Assembly (NCBI GenBank): GCA_946406275.1
Contig: CAMJJZ010000012.1
Coordinates: forward strand, 1-23,782
Source of the DNA: an uncultured Bacteroidales bacterium
GTDB lineage: Bacteria; Bacteroidota; Bacteroidia; Bacteroidales; UBA932
DNA: 23,782 bases
Direction of reading: 5' to 3'
The translations under genes were made by a program, and so were the position numbers. Below are positions 17,354 to 23,782 of the stretch, in pieces; position 1 is the stretch's first letter; each line of letters opens with the position of its first letter. Below the pieces are notes generated by a model that ran no database searches, had not been told where the DNA came from, and saw nothing but the letters and a program-made list of their open reading frames with translations.

Positions 17354-17612
17354 GGAAGGATTCGTGCTCCGCACCATTTGCGGCCAGAATGTTATTTCCG
17401 GAGAGGGTAGCGCCAACGTGAACTACTCTTCCCTCATAAGCCTCAACGAGACCGCTGCATACCTTTTCAAGGAACTGCAGGCTAAAGGGGAGTTCACGGA
17501 AGAAGACGCCGTGAAGCTGCTTCTTGACCAGTATGAAGTGGATGAGGAAACTGCCGCAAAGGACGTGAAGGCCCTTGTGGCAAAGTGGGCTGAGATCGGT
17601 CTCATAGCATAA
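17343..17612 (+). CDS. PqqD-family protein (RiPP recognition element type)
   Basis: An 89-residue protein of the PqqD/coenzyme PQQ synthesis D family. It shows the usual N-terminal beta-strand pattern (FVLRTICGQNVIS, 7-19) and the SLISLNETAAYLFKELQ motif (30-46), where family members have xLNxxaaxlWxxL. A helical C-terminal half follows (FTEEDAVKLLLDQYEVDEETAAKDVKALVAKW), and it ends in GLIA, again typical. PqqD domains bind leader peptides and present them to modifying enzymes or transporters. No radical-SAM, cyclase or dehydratase enzyme is nearby, so what it presents is unclear. It overlaps the S26-like gene by 11 bases and its stop directly abuts the ABC transporter ATG, indicating tight coupling. 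Confidence 0.88.
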   Translation: MKIKEGFVLRTICGQNVISGEGSANVNYSSLISLNETAAYLFKELQAKGEFTEEDAVKLLLDQYEVDEETAAKDVKALVAKWAEIGLIA

Positions 17613-19238
17613 ATGAAAAACGCCCTCAAATACGTCAGGTGGCTGTATGTCCACTCCAAGGGGGCGCGCTGGCAGCTAACGGCCAACGTGCTCCTGGGCA
17701 CCGTGAACGTGGCCCTCAATATGGCCTTCATCCTGGTGTGCAAACACCTCGTGGACGTTGCAACCGGCGTTGCAGAGGGTACGCTGTGGGTAACCGCAGC
17801 CTGGGCCATAGGCATAACGCTCACGCGCCTGGCGGTATCGGCAATAAATGTGAGGCTGGAGAACCTCGTCAACTCCAAGATGAACTTCGCCATAAGGGCG
17901 GAACTATTCGGAAACCTTATGCAGGCGGAGTGGCTGGGAAGGGAGAAGCGCCACAGCGGAGACGTCATAAACCGCCTGGAGCAGGACGTGACCAAGGTTA
18001 CGGACGTCATCTGTTCGGACGTCCCGCAGATATTTACAACCCTTGTGCAGATGGTCGCGGCGGTGGTGGTCCTCTGCACTATGGACTGGCGCCTGGCGGT
18101 GCTGCTGGTCCTCATCACCCCGCTCTTTATGCTCTTTTCCAAGCTCTTCTTCCGCAAGATGAGAAGGATGACACTCGGCATCCGTGAGAGTGAGAGCAAG
18201 ATTCAGAGCCATCTCCAGGAGAGCCTCCGCCACAGGGTGATGATACGCTCTATGGAGGGGGAAACCCGTATGATGGACCGCCTTGACAGCCTCCAGAGCC
18301 TGGAATACGGGCAGGTGGTGGAGCGCACCAACTTCAATGTCTTTGCAAGGACGATGGTCTCGGCCTCCTTCGCCTTCGGCTACCTGGCGGCCTTCCTCTG
18401 GGGCGTCTTCGGGATAGCGAAAAGGGGTATGACCTTCGGCGTTATGACCAGCTTCCTCCAGCTGGTGGGCCAGATCCAGCGCCCGGTGGTGAACCTTATG
18501 CACCAGATCCCCAACTTCATCTACGCCACGGCCTCCATCGACAGGCTCATCGAGCTTGAAGATACGCCCAAGGAAAGCGCACAGGAACCTGTGAAGCTGG
18601 AAGGTCCTGTGGGCGTTCGGGTAAAGGATCTGCACTACCGGTATCCGGACGGAGACAAAGAGGTCCTTCGCGGCCTCAGCTTCGATTTCCCGCCCCTTAG
18701 CCGTACGGCCATAGTAGGGGAGACCGGCGCCGGAAAATCCACCCTCATACGCCTTATGATGGCGCTCCTCAAACCCTCGGCAGGGGAGGTCACATTATAC
18801 AACAAAGACAGGGAAATCCCTGCCTCAGGGGCCACCAGGTGCAACATCGTGTATGTTCCGCAGGGGAATTCCCTCCTTTCCGGCACCATCCGGGAGAACC
18901 TCCTTATGGGTAACCCCAAGGCCTCGGAGGAAGATATGTGGAAAGCCCTCCGCACCGCTGCTGCGGACTTTGTGGAGAGTCTGGAGGACACCTGCGGCGA
19001 GGGCGGCACCGGCCTAAGCGAGGGCCAGGCCCAGAGGATAGCCATCGCAAGGGGCCTCCTGAGGGAAGGCGACGTCCTTCTTCTGGACGAGTTCTCCTCG
19101 TCCCTGGACCCGGAGACGGAAGAAAGGCTTATGCAGAGCCTTAATGAAAACGCGGCGGGTAAGACGCTTATCTTCATCACCCACCGCGAAAGGATCTCGG
19201 ATTACTGCCAGCTTCACTGCCGGGTTTCCAAGTACTGA
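17613..19238 (+). CDS. ABC transporter, fused permease and ATPase (exporter type)
   Basis: A 541-residue half-transporter that would act as a dimer in the inner membrane. The membrane domain spans residues 1-315, with hydrophobic stretches near 22-45, 58-78, 140-158, 160-178 and 246-270. The ATPase domain contains Walker A GETGAGKST (369-377), the Q-loop VPQGN (415-419), signature LSEGQ (468-472), Walker B VLLLDE (488-493), D-loop SSLD (496-499) and H-loop ITHR. No N-terminal C39 peptidase is present, so any leader removal would need a separate protease such as the S26-like or S9 protein. It is the last gene of the WYL operon. Its final 25 bases overlap the 3' end of the convergent pdxA gene. 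The substrate is unknown; peptide export is inferred from the PqqD neighbour. Confidence 0.93.
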   Translation: MKNALKYVRWLYVHSKGARWQLTANVLLGTVNVALNMAFILVCKHLVDVATGVAEGTLWVTAAWAIGITLTRLAVSAINVRLENLVNSKMNFAIRAELFGNLMQAEWLGREKRHSGDVINRLEQDVTKVTDVICSDVPQIFTTLVQMVAAVVVLCTMDWRLAVLLVLITPLFMLFSKLFFRKMRRMTLGIRESESKIQSHLQESLRHRVMIRSMEGETRMMDRLDSLQSLEYGQVVERTNFNVFARTMVSASFAFGYLAAFLWGVFGIAKRGMTFGVMTSFLQLVGQIQRPVVNLMHQIPNFIYATASIDRLIELEDTPKESAQEPVKLEGPVGVRVKDLHYRYPDGDKEVLRGLSFDFPPLSRTAIVGETGAGKSTLIRLMMALLKPSAGEVTLYNKDREIPASGATRCNIVYVPQGNSLLSGTIRENLLMGNPKASEEDMWKALRTAAADFVESLEDTCGEGGTGLSEGQAQRIAIARGLLREGDVLLLDEFSSSLDPETEERLMQSLNENAAGKTLIFITHRERISDYCQLHCRVSKY

Positions 19239-20236
19239 AGCCTGTGGCGGAAGATATCTATCGCAGTATAAATCGATTGCATCATTGACCTGGGGTCCGC
19301 TTCGTCGCGGCCGGCAAGGTCATACCCTGTGCCGTGGTCCGGGGAAGTGCGAACTACGGGAAGGCCTGCGGTGAAGTTGACGCCGTCGGCAAAGGAGATG
19401 GACTTGAAAGGGGCAAGGCCCTGGTCGTGGTACATTGCGAGTGTGGCGTCGAAGCGGCTGTAATGGCCAAGGCCGAAGAATCCGTCCGGGGAATAGGGGC
19501 CGAATGCCTGGATGCCTTCCTTCTGCGCTTCCTGCACGGCCGGGAGGATGATGTTCTGCTCCTCGTCGCCTATGAGGCCGCCGTCGCCGCAGTGGGGGTT
19601 GAGGCCCAGGACTGCAATCTTGGGTTCAATCACGCCGAAGTCCATCTGGAGGGTCTTTTTCATTATGCGGAGCTTGGCAAGGATTGCCTCCTTGGTGATG
19701 CGGGTGGGCACTTCCCTCAGGGGAATATGGCCGGTGACAACACCAACCTTGAGCTGGTCGCTTACCATAAACATCATAACGTCCTTGGAGCCAAACTCGT
19801 GCTGGAGGTACTCCGTGTGGCCGGTGAAGTTGAAGCCGGTGTCGTTCATACCCCTCTTGTTGATGGGGCCGGTTACAAGGACGTCCAGGAGCTCGTTCTT
19901 GATGTCCCGGACGGCCACTTCAAGGGCCTTTACGGCCGCTTTTGCGGAATCCGGCGTGCACTGGCCGGGCTCTGCGTATATGCTGTCCGGGAGGCAGTTC
20001 ACGAGGTTTATGGTGCGGGGCTTGGCGTCCTTTGCGCTCTGGATCACGTTGACGTCGAACTTGTCTATGTTGTGGAGGGTCTTCTTGTAGAAGCCAAGGA
20101 GCTTTGAGGACCCGTAGATCACGGGGGTGAAGGAGTCCAGGATGCGCTCGTCGGCGAGGGATTTGATGATGACCTCGTAGCCGATGCCGTTGCTGTCGCC
20201 CTGGGTGATTCCTACTACTAGTTTAGGGAGGCTCAT
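19214..20236 (-). CDS. pdxA: 4-hydroxythreonine-4-phosphate dehydrogenase
   Basis: NAD-dependent oxidation and decarboxylation of 4-phosphohydroxy-L-threonine in the DXP-dependent pyridoxal phosphate pathway; PdxJ is the usual next step but is not in this window. The 340-residue length fits. Motifs: VGITQGDSNGIGYE (8-21), VTGPINK (121-127), TGHTEYL (138-144, substrate-binding His140), LNPHCGDGG (212-220, metal ligand His215) and MYHDQGL (268-274, His270). The GLPVVRTSPDHGTGYDLAG block (291-309) is also characteristic. It overlaps rnhA by four bases (20233-20236, ATGA), so the two are cotranscribed from the rnhA promoter. The 3' end overlaps the ABC transporter gene on the other strand. Confidence 0.96.
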   Translation of the reverse strand: MSLPKLVVGITQGDSNGIGYEVIIKSLADERILDSFTPVIYGSSKLLGFYKKTLHNIDKFDVNVIQSAKDAKPRTINLVNCLPDSIYAEPGQCTPDSAKAAVKALEVAVRDIKNELLDVLVTGPINKRGMNDTGFNFTGHTEYLQHEFGSKDVMMFMVSDQLKVGVVTGHIPLREVPTRITKEAILAKLRIMKKTLQMDFGVIEPKIAVLGLNPHCGDGGLIGDEEQNIILPAVQEAQKEGIQAFGPYSPDGFFGLGHYSRFDATLAMYHDQGLAPFKSISFADGVNFTAGLPVVRTSPDHGTGYDLAGRDEADPRSMMQSIYTAIDIFRHRLQYLETRQ

Positions 20237-20715
20237 ATAAGTGTTTGTTGTTCTTGTGTATATCCGGTATCCTCCGGAAGGTCCGGCTGGTGGTAAGCGG
20301 CTACTGCGAGGGCGTCGCAGCGCTCGTTTTCCGGGTGGCCGGCGTGACCCTTTATCCAGTGAAATGCCACTCTGTGCTTGTTGAAGACTGTGTCGAAGCG
20401 GAGCCAGAGGTCCACGTTCTTCTTCTTTTTGAATCCCTGGCGCTTCCAGGTATCCAGCCAGCCTTCGTTGAGGGCTTTCACCACATAGGAAGAGTCGCTT
20501 ACCACGTGCACCTCAGCATTGTCCCACTTTATCTGCTCCAGGCCGATAATTACGGCCAGGAGCTCCATGCGGTTGTTTGTAGTGAGTGCAAACCCGCCGG
20601 AAAGCTCTTTCTGGTAACTTCCGCACCTGAGCACAATCCCGTACCCTCCGGGGCCGGGATTCCCGCTTGCAGCGCCGTCAGTAAAAAGCCATATGGCCGG
20701 TTTTTTCTCTTCCAT
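20233..20715 (-). CDS. rnhA: Ribonuclease HI
   Basis: Degrades RNA in RNA-DNA hybrids. The protein has 160 residues. The catalytic acids are visible as Asp13 in LFTDGAASGNPGPGGYG, Glu51 in NNRMELLA, Asp74 in VVSDSSYV and Asp134 in NERCDALA, with the flexible-loop His124 in IKGHAGHPENE. The KRQGFKKKKNVDLW stretch (91-104) is the basic substrate-handle region. ATG at 20713-20715 lies six bases after a TATCTTTG box. It is the first gene of the rnhA-pdxA operon and marks the last GC-rich gene before the AT-rich island. Confidence 0.96.
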   Translation of the reverse strand: MEEKKPAIWLFTDGAASGNPGPGGYGIVLRCGSYQKELSGGFALTTNNRMELLAVIIGLEQIKWDNAEVHVVSDSSYVVKALNEGWLDTWKRQGFKKKKNVDLWLRFDTVFNKHRVAFHWIKGHAGHPENERCDALAVAAYHQPDLPEDTGYTQEQQTLI

Positions 20716-20721
20716 TGTCTA

Positions 20722-20729
20722 CAAAGATA
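20722..20729 (-). promoter_or_regulatory. -7 box of the rnhA-pdxA promoter
   Basis: Minus-strand TATCTTTG, an exact TAnnTTTG match, six bases before the rnhA ATG, predicting a near-leaderless transcript. The nearest TTTG upstream (20757-20760) is 27 bases away, too far for a standard -33. Confidence 0.6.
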
Positions 20730-20773
20730 TGAATTTTTTTGTTTCCGTGTATCGCTCAAAGATTCATATAGTT

Positions 20774-20805
20774 TTTGGAAGTGAGCCGGTTTATTATTAC
20801 ATTTG
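20774..20805 (+). promoter_or_regulatory. Promoter of the first island gene
   Basis: TTTG at 20774-20777, exactly twenty bases, then TACATTTG at 20798-20805, both matching the Bacteroidota consensus. The start codon follows 19 bases later, giving a leader of about 13 bases. It shows that the AT-rich DNA came from, or works in, a Bacteroidota host. Confidence 0.72.
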
Positions 20806-20824
20806 TGTGTTAACGCTTCTGTCA

Positions 20825-21295
20825 ATGAAACTCAGAGTCATCATATCTTCCATCTTACTGCTTGCGGTCAGTTCGCTTTATGCGCACAATCCCGCAAACA
20901 CAAGTATAAAAGCCAGTGTTGAAAGAGTTGATTCTCAGTCTTTTTTCGTGAGTTTTGAAATTGAGAATAACTCATCAAAAACGATTTATTTACCTGGAAT
21001 AGACATTTATCAGGGTATGATTATATCATATAACTGGGACCTAATTATTAAAAAAGATGGTGAAAGTGTTTATTTAAATAATCCTTACTTTAAATATGGG
21101 AAGTTGCATCGCCTGTCGATACCGCCTCAGAGTAGTCACTATTTCACAATTAGCATTGAACTTTCACGACTTATCTATTCGCTTGGAAAAGAGGTTGCGG
21201 ATATTCATGGTAATTATCAAGTACAAATAGTTTGTAAATTATCTCATAGAAAAGGAGTGCTTGTCAGTAATGTAGTACAAATAGAATTACGATAA
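20825..21295 (+). CDS. Predicted secreted protein of unknown function
   Basis: 156 residues, not recognised. The N terminus is a clear signal peptide (MKLRVIISSILLLAVSSLYA, then HNP), with likely cleavage after residue 20, so the protein is probably exported to the periplasm or beyond. The mature part alternates hydrophobic and polar residues (FFVSFEIENNSSKTIYLPGIDIY and YFTISIELS), which suggests a small beta-sandwich domain. ATG at 20825 was chosen over an in-frame ATG at 20693 because the extension would run over the rnhA start, and the promoter lies between them. Codon use is AT-rich. It stands 91 bases upstream of the next island gene; a shared transcript is possible. No lipobox is seen. 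Confidence 0.75.
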   Translation: MKLRVIISSILLLAVSSLYAHNPANTSIKASVERVDSQSFFVSFEIENNSSKTIYLPGIDIYQGMIISYNWDLIIKKDGESVYLNNPYFKYGKLHRLSIPPQSSHYFTISIELSRLIYSLGKEVADIHGNYQVQIVCKLSHRKGVLVSNVVQIELR

Positions 21296-21386
21296 ATTAG
21301 TGTCAAACTGTTGACCATCCTATACCGCTACTATTATTACGTATTGGAATGTATTTGGAAGTAGAGTTATCATTTAAACCTATATT

Positions 21387-21740
21387 ATGCATAATAGTAT
21401 CAAAACGCAAATAGCAGAATCAGTATCAATAACCCAATCTATTCTTGAGACTCTTTCTGAAGCCAAGTATGTTGGGGGAGGAGATATGTCATACCTATAC
21501 GATAATGTCCTTGATGTTGCTGGGGCTATTAAGAACCCAAACATTGAAGTCTTAGCAACAATCCCTTCTGGGGATCGTCTTCACTGGGTAAACATATGTA
21601 AAATGACAACTGCTACACGGCTAAATATGTTTGGTGGGAACAGTTCAATTACGCCCCAAATGATATACTACTGGAATCCCGCTACCGGTGGTGTAGAAAG
21701 TTCTTCATTTATTACCGGTCTTAAAGCATATAAGTTTTAA
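21387..21740 (+). CDS. Small hypothetical protein with a GmhA-like N terminus
   Basis: 117 residues with no signal peptide. The first 21 residues (starting MHNSIKTQIAESVSITQSIL) match the start of the downstream GmhA (MQKIIKAQITKSVLITQAML) at 12 of 21 positions, and the DNA agrees at 51 of 66 bases by my count. After that the similarity stops: the remainder (for example SGDRLHWVNICKM and IYYWNPATGG) has no SIS-domain motifs and I do not recognise it. It may be a chimera created by recombination, a remnant of an earlier gmhA 5' end fused to foreign sequence, or a real small gene. It lies two bases upstream of the next gene, so the two are probably cotranscribed. I see no convincing promoter directly upstream. 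Confidence 0.55.
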   Translation: MHNSIKTQIAESVSITQSILETLSEAKYVGGGDMSYLYDNVLDVAGAIKNPNIEVLATIPSGDRLHWVNICKMTTATRLNMFGGNSSITPQMIYYWNPATGGVESSSFITGLKAYKF

Positions 21741-21742
21741 TT

Positions 21743-22366
21743 ATGAGATACTTATATCTAATAACACTGATGCTCTTATTTTGTGTAAATGACGGTTATT
21801 ATGAGTCATATGATAGGTTTATTGCCAATTATTCCAGACAATTCAAGAAAGACAACCGTTTAAGACCCACTGATAGTTTGTTTTATATTGCCAAGATTAA
21901 GAATTTATACACGAAGACAAGTTTCGACAATTTAAGCATTGATAAAAAAAGAGAAAACTTATTCTCTTATTTGTCTCGTAAAAGACTTAAGATTGTTTAC
22001 CCAGTTGCTTTGGGACTTAAATCTGAAACAATTTATTTTGCTCAGAAAGGCGATTTGAATCATTATAAGGAGAGTTTTGTTGTATATAAGGGAGATTTTT
22101 CGGCATATCAACCCAAATACACTCTTAAAATGAAAGCACTAATTAATCTAATCAATGAAATGCATCCATGTCACGTGTTTATCATTGATAATATAATTGA
22201 TGATAAGGACATTTATTGGTTAATAACGAATGATAGTGTGATTGTGGCTAGATATGATGAATCGCTAAACAAGTTTGAAACTTTTGATGCCCAATACTAT
22301 TTAAAGAGAATTGCGCCTGACTCCGTGTTCTCTTTTTCGTTAAGGGTAAAAAATGATGCCTTTTGA
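21743..22366 (+). CDS. Hypothetical protein with N-terminal signal or anchor segment
   Basis: 207 residues, not recognised. The N terminus MRYLYLITLMLLFCVNDG is hydrophobic and likely a signal peptide or membrane anchor. Cys14 lies in LLFC, but Phe just before it argues against a true lipobox. The rest is charged and AT-biased (many Lys, Asp, Asn, Ile), with KGDLNHYKESFVVYKGDFSAY and IIDNIIDDKDIYWLITNDSVIV suggesting a mixed alpha/beta domain. It begins two bases after the preceding stop. A 6-base stem (TGAAGG/CCTTCA, 22364-22380) overlaps its stop but lacks a T-run. Together with the 20825 gene it makes the island a carrier of exported orphan proteins. Confidence 0.65.
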   Translation: MRYLYLITLMLLFCVNDGYYESYDRFIANYSRQFKKDNRLRPTDSLFYIAKIKNLYTKTSFDNLSIDKKRENLFSYLSRKRLKIVYPVALGLKSETIYFAQKGDLNHYKESFVVYKGDFSAYQPKYTLKMKALINLINEMHPCHVFIIDNIIDDKDIYWLITNDSVIVARYDESLNKFETFDAQYYLKRIAPDSVFSFSLRVKNDAF

Positions 22367-22489
22367 AGGTGAGCCCTTCATAATTAAGGAATGCTATACA
22401 ATTGAATAGAAGTTTCGAGATGATAACTCACCTTGTATGTTTATGAATTAGCCCCAAAGTGGTTGTGCTCAAAACAATAATAGAGGAGT

Positions 22490-23068
22490 ATGCAAAAAAT
22501 TATCAAAGCGCAAATAACTAAATCTGTATTAATAACTCAAGCGATGCTAGAGAATGATTCAATCATTAAGACTATTAGTGATGTGTCTGTAATCGTTATT
22601 AACGCCCTCAAGGCCGGTCACAAGGTGCTGTGGGCAGGGAATGGCGGCAGCGCGGCGGATGCGCAGCATATGGCGGCGGAGCTGGTGAATAAGTTCCGGC
22701 TGGAAAGGCCGGGGCTTTGCTCCATAGCCCTTACCACGGACACGTCTATCCTTACCTCCATCGGCAACGATTACGGCTTCCAGAGGGTGTTTGCCCGGCA
22801 GGTGGAGGCCATAGGCGCTGCGGGGGACGTATTCATCGGCATATCAACTTCCGGGAATTCGGAGAACCTTGTGCTGGCAGGGGAGGAGTGCAGGCGCAAA
22901 GGCCTTGTCTCCGTTGCGCTTGTGGGGGAAAAGCCATGCAGAATGGATACGTATGACCATGTGATTCACGTGCCTTCATCGGATACTCCGCGCATTCAGG
23001 AATGCCAGACCCTTATCGGCCACATTCTGTGCGACTTGGTTGAGAAATCGTTATTCGGAACATTGTAA
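22490..23068 (+). CDS. gmhA: D-sedoheptulose 7-phosphate isomerase GmhA, mosaic gene
   Basis: A SIS-domain isomerase making D-glycero-D-manno-heptose 7-phosphate, the first step to ADP-heptose for the lipopolysaccharide core. It has 192 residues, the family norm. Motifs: WAGNGGSAADAQHMAAELVNK (48-68, with catalytic Glu64), ISTSGNSENL, and the C-terminal IQECQTLIGHILCDLVE with the metal-binding Gln/His pair. Codons 1-37 are AT-rich (ATT, ATA, AAA) and codons 38 onward are GC-rich like the chromosome, with the switch near base 22600. The protein stays collinear with the family across the switch, so the 5' end seems replaced by homologous sequence rather than broken. A GAGGAG lies only one base from the ATG, too close for a normal Shine-Dalgarno site. 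The upstream 123-base gap shows no clear promoter, so how it is now transcribed is uncertain. Confidence 0.93.
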   Translation: MQKIIKAQITKSVLITQAMLENDSIIKTISDVSVIVINALKAGHKVLWAGNGGSAADAQHMAAELVNKFRLERPGLCSIALTTDTSILTSIGNDYGFQRVFARQVEAIGAAGDVFIGISTSGNSENLVLAGEECRRKGLVSVALVGEKPCRMDTYDHVIHVPSSDTPRIQECQTLIGHILCDLVEKSLFGTL

Positions 23069-23093
23069 TAATTAAAAATTTTTCGTAAATTTG
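23062..23093 (+). promoter_or_regulatory. Promoter of gapA
   Basis: ATTG at 23062-23065, twenty bases, then TAAATTTG at 23086-23093. The -33 element overlaps the gmhA stop. Initiation near base 23099 would leave an AT-rich leader of about 40 bases before the gapA ATG, which fits a strongly expressed glycolytic gene. Confidence 0.75.
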
Positions 23094-23130
23094 CGGCGCT
23101 TGAATAAATATTGTTCATTTATATAATTAA

Positions 23131-23782
<652 letters not shown>

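Larger units (their letters stand above)
20716..22600. other. AT-rich island between rnhA and the body of gmhA
   Basis: Base composition changes sharply to AT-rich just outside rnhA and back to GC-rich inside gmhA near codon 38. The three genes inside use A/T-ending codons, unlike every other gene in the window. No integrase, transposase, tRNA target or terminal repeat is visible. Recent acquisition by recombination is the simplest reading. Confidence 0.7.

Noticed and set aside
19334..20107. Open frame of 257 codons antisense to pdxA
   Set aside because: It is a shadow of pdxA, whose catalytic motifs are all intact on the other strand.
21302..21315. Short palindrome GTCAA-ACTG-TTGAC after the 20825 gene
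   Set aside because: Five-base arms are expected by chance at this length, and no T-run or promoter overlap supports a role.
22364..22380. Small hairpin TGAAGG/CCTTCA at the end of the 21743 gene as a terminator
   Set aside because: The stem is only 6 bases, the loop 5, and it is followed by TAATTAAG rather than a T-run; too weak to call.
22366..22434. 8-base inverted repeat AAGGTGAG (22366-22373) / CTCACCTT (22427-22434)
   Set aside because: The 53-base loop in an AT-rich gap makes this compatible with chance, and it has no link to a promoter or start.
22483..22488. GAGGAG as a Shine-Dalgarno site for gmhA
   Set aside because: Only one base separates it from the ATG, too close to pair with 16S rRNA in the usual geometry, and this phylum rarely relies on such sites.
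20716..22600. Insertion sequence, prophage or integrative element as the source of the AT-rich island
   Set aside because: There is no transposase, integrase, terminal inverted repeat, target duplication or tRNA attachment site in view, so only recombination of unknown type can be proposed.

Overview
The window looks like a chromosomal segment from a member of the Bacteroidota, most likely Bacteroidales. Four observations support this. Promoters match the Bacteroidota pattern (TTTG or TTG about 20 bases upstream of TAnnTTTG), and Shine-Dalgarno sequences are nearly absent. The TamB-type AsmA-family protein lies divergent from tsaD. There is also a 970-residue receiver/PPDK-N protein of a kind annotated in this phylum. 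Most of the window is GC-rich, so a Bacteroidales lineage of fairly high GC (Alistipes-like or an uncultured gut relative) is plausible; that lineage call is inference.

Left block, minus strand (1-5874): tamB, an RsmI-like methyltransferase and mtaB (cut by the window edge) form a tightly packed operon whose junctions both overlap by four bases. A short divergent promoter region with a palindrome (5875-5964) separates it from a plus-strand operon: tsaD, a COG2509-type FAD dehydrogenase, a receiver-receiver-PPDK_N protein, and recG (5965-13592). TsaD makes t6A37 on tRNA and MtaB thiomethylates that same base, so the two genes act in sequence although they are divergently transcribed.

Middle block, plus strand (13593-19238): a 143-base gap full of direct and inverted TCCACC-type repeats holds a clear promoter. 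It leads into a five-gene, translationally packed operon: WYL regulator, S9-family lipoprotein peptidase, SipW-like S26 peptidase, PqqD-family protein and ABC exporter. The set resembles a reduced peptide (RiPP-like) maturation and export system with its own regulator. No precursor peptide is visible. This is the best candidate in the window for an undescribed system.

Right block: pdxA and rnhA run on the minus strand, with the 3' end of pdxA overlapping the ABC transporter gene. An AT-rich island follows (about 20716-22600) with three orphan genes, two encoding predicted exported proteins. Its right edge falls inside gmhA: the first 37 or so codons of gmhA are AT-rich and the rest is typical of the chromosome. 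The start of one orphan gene (21387) is about 77% identical over 66 bases to the start of gmhA. This points to an acquisition event that replaced the 5' end of gmhA. The window ends inside gapA, which has a well-formed promoter.

I saw no rRNA, tRNA, CRISPR array, transposase or integrase. No stretch longer than 300 bases lacks a gene.
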